13,297 nucleotides of DNA from NCBI GenBank assembly GCA_034664165.1, contig JAXDIE010000044.1, positions 1 to 13,297 on the forward strand. Reading direction: 5' to 3'. The notes under the pieces are model-generated. The model ran no database searches and was not told the DNA's origin. It saw nothing but the letters and a program-made list of their open reading frames with translations. The position numbers were made by a program, and so were the translations under genes. The DNA is from JACCVG01 sp034664165. GTDB lineage: Bacteria > Actinomycetota > Thermoleophilia > Solirubrobacterales > Thermoleophilaceae. This document shows, piece after piece, positions 12,375-13,297 of the stretch (position 1 is the first letter of the stretch; every line of letters begins with the position of its first letter).

Positions 12375-13297
12375 TCAGCCGGCGGGCTTCCAGTCCTTCA
12401 CGGTCGGCTCCAAGGGTGAGGCCTGGTCGGGGGTGTTCACCTCGACTCCGGGCGGTGGCAGGATCGGGCCCTTGAGGATCGGGTCGTCGGTGTCGCGCAT
12501 CCACTGGTCCAGCCGCTGGCGCAGCTCATCGCGTACCGCTGCTGCCGCGGGATCGTTGATCCGGTTGTGGGCCTCATTGGGGTCGAAGGTCAGCTCGTAG
12601 AGCTGCTCGGGCGCCAGTACGTGGTTCTTCCAGCCGCGCTCGATCAGCAGGGCCTTCGACGGCCCGTCGTCGCAGTTGGCCAGCACCGGCCCGGTGCGCG
12701 AGTCGTCGAAGCGCTTGACGTACTTCCAGTAGCGGGTGCGGATGCAGCGCTGGGGCTCATAGGCAGCGTGGTAGGTGGCCTCCGCGAAGATCGCGTCGCG
12801 AATCTCGCGGGCGCCGTCGCGAACAAGCGGCATCATCGACTCGCCCTGGAGCCAGTCGGGGCGGGGGATGTCGAGCAGGTCACAGAGGGTGGGGAAGATG
12901 TCGATGTGCGAGACCAGGGCGTCGTTGACCTTGCCGCCCATGAACCCGCCGGGGCCCCGCATGATCAGCATCACGCCGAGGCCGCGGTCGTACAGCGTGG
13001 CCTTGGCGGCCGGGAACGCCAGCCCGTGGTCGGTGGTCAGGATGACCAGCGTGTCGTCGGCGATGTCGTACGCGTCGAGGGCTCCGAGCACCGCGCCGAT
13101 CCCTTGGTCGAGTGAGCGTGCGCTGGCCTTGAAGGCCGCCATGTCGTGGCGGGTCGCGGGATCGTCGGGAAGGTTGGACGGCGGCTGCGAATACAGGGCG
13201 TCGCGGACCGAGCCGGGGTCGAAGAACTCGCGGTGGGTCTCGAAGAAGCCGATCGAGAAGAAGAAGGGCTCGTGGTCGCGACGCGCTTCGCGGAGCA
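12375..13297 (-). CDS. Sulfatase, N-sulfoglucosamine sulfohydrolase-like (5' end outside window)
   Basis: The reading frame runs in from the right edge (phase offset two bases) for 306 residues to a TGA at 12375-12377. It is the C-terminal part of a type I sulfatase. The formylglycine motif (C/S-x-P-x-R) lies outside the window, so activity cannot be checked. Visible are FFFSIGFFETHREF (11-24), matching the FFLYVxFHDPHR region of human SGSH, and TLVILTTDHGLAFP (82-95) with metal-binding Asp89-His90. Also visible are KATLYDRG (98-105), SHIDIFPTLCDLLDIP (129-144), and the C-terminal ELYELTFDPNEAHNRIND region. The closest resemblance I recognise is heparan N-sulfatase (SGSH, SulfAtlas S1_8-like), which acts on sulfated aminosugars; other sulfate or phosphonate esters remain possible. 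An internal ATG at 13142 is not the start, because conserved sulfatase sequence continues upstream of it. Whether the protein is secreted cannot be seen. It is convergent with the DUF202 gene. Confidence 0.9.
   Translation of the reverse strand, partial: LREARRDHEPFFFSIGFFETHREFFDPGSVRDALYSQPPSNLPDDPATRHDMAAFKASARSLDQGIGAVLGALDAYDIADDTLVILTTDHGLAFPAAKATLYDRGLGVMLIMRGPGGFMGGKVNDALVSHIDIFPTLCDLLDIPRPDWLQGESMMPLVRDGAREIRDAIFAEATYHAAYEPQRCIRTRYWKYVKRFDDSRTGPVLANCDDGPSKALLIERGWKNHVLAPEQLYELTFDPNEAHNRINDPAAAAVRDELRQRLDQWMRDTDDPILKGPILPPPGVEVNTPDQASPLEPTVKDWKPAG

Overview
The window is GC-rich, gene-dense bacterial chromosome and reads like an actinobacterium. I lean towards Thermoleophilia/Solirubrobacterales. 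That is an inference from GC content, frequent GTG/TTG starts, a DtxR-family regulator, a stand-alone LigC-type ATP-dependent ligase and a cysteine-containing RTX-like protein; no rRNA or other marker gene is present. There are 14 protein genes, two of them cut by the window edges. I see no tRNA, rRNA, CRISPR array or transposase. No gene-free stretch exceeds 300 bp; the largest is 233 bp.

Layout. (1) 1-402 (+): C-terminal part of a secreted protein with calcium-binding glycine/aspartate repeats. (2) 425-3306 (-): a compact set read as SDR oxidoreductase, ATP-dependent DNA ligase, then secreted PQQ-type sugar dehydrogenase. (3) 3377-4105 (+): a DtxR/MntR-family metalloregulator, divergent from the SDR. 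(4) 4106-4338: an intergenic composite palindrome with 26-bp terminal inverted repeats enclosing two tandem copies of a 43-bp hairpin-forming repeat. (5) 4339-7486 (-): read as sucC, sucD (succinyl-CoA synthetase), then a class I/II aminotransferase. (6) 7560-12370 (+): five tightly packed genes, namely HAD hydrolase, metallo-beta-lactamase-fold hydrolase, VTT/DedA-like membrane protein, molybdopterin oxidoreductase and DUF202 membrane protein. (7) 12375 to the edge (-): a sulfatase resembling N-sulfoglucosamine sulfohydrolase, 5' end outside the window.

How the genes work together. SucC and SucD form one TCA-cycle enzyme and overlap by one base. The five-gene (+) cluster is probably one transcript; its substrate is unknown, but it couples two soluble hydrolases and a cytoplasmic-type molybdoenzyme with two small membrane proteins. 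Several active sites depart from the textbook: Ser for Cys/Glu in the DtxR metal site, HxDxDH in the MBL protein, no Cys/Sec at the expected Mo-ligand position, and a HAD lacking two Asp of the phosphatase motifs. The least explained item is the palindromic element at 4116-4338, which looks like a non-autonomous mobile element or a structured RNA/terminator between convergent genes.
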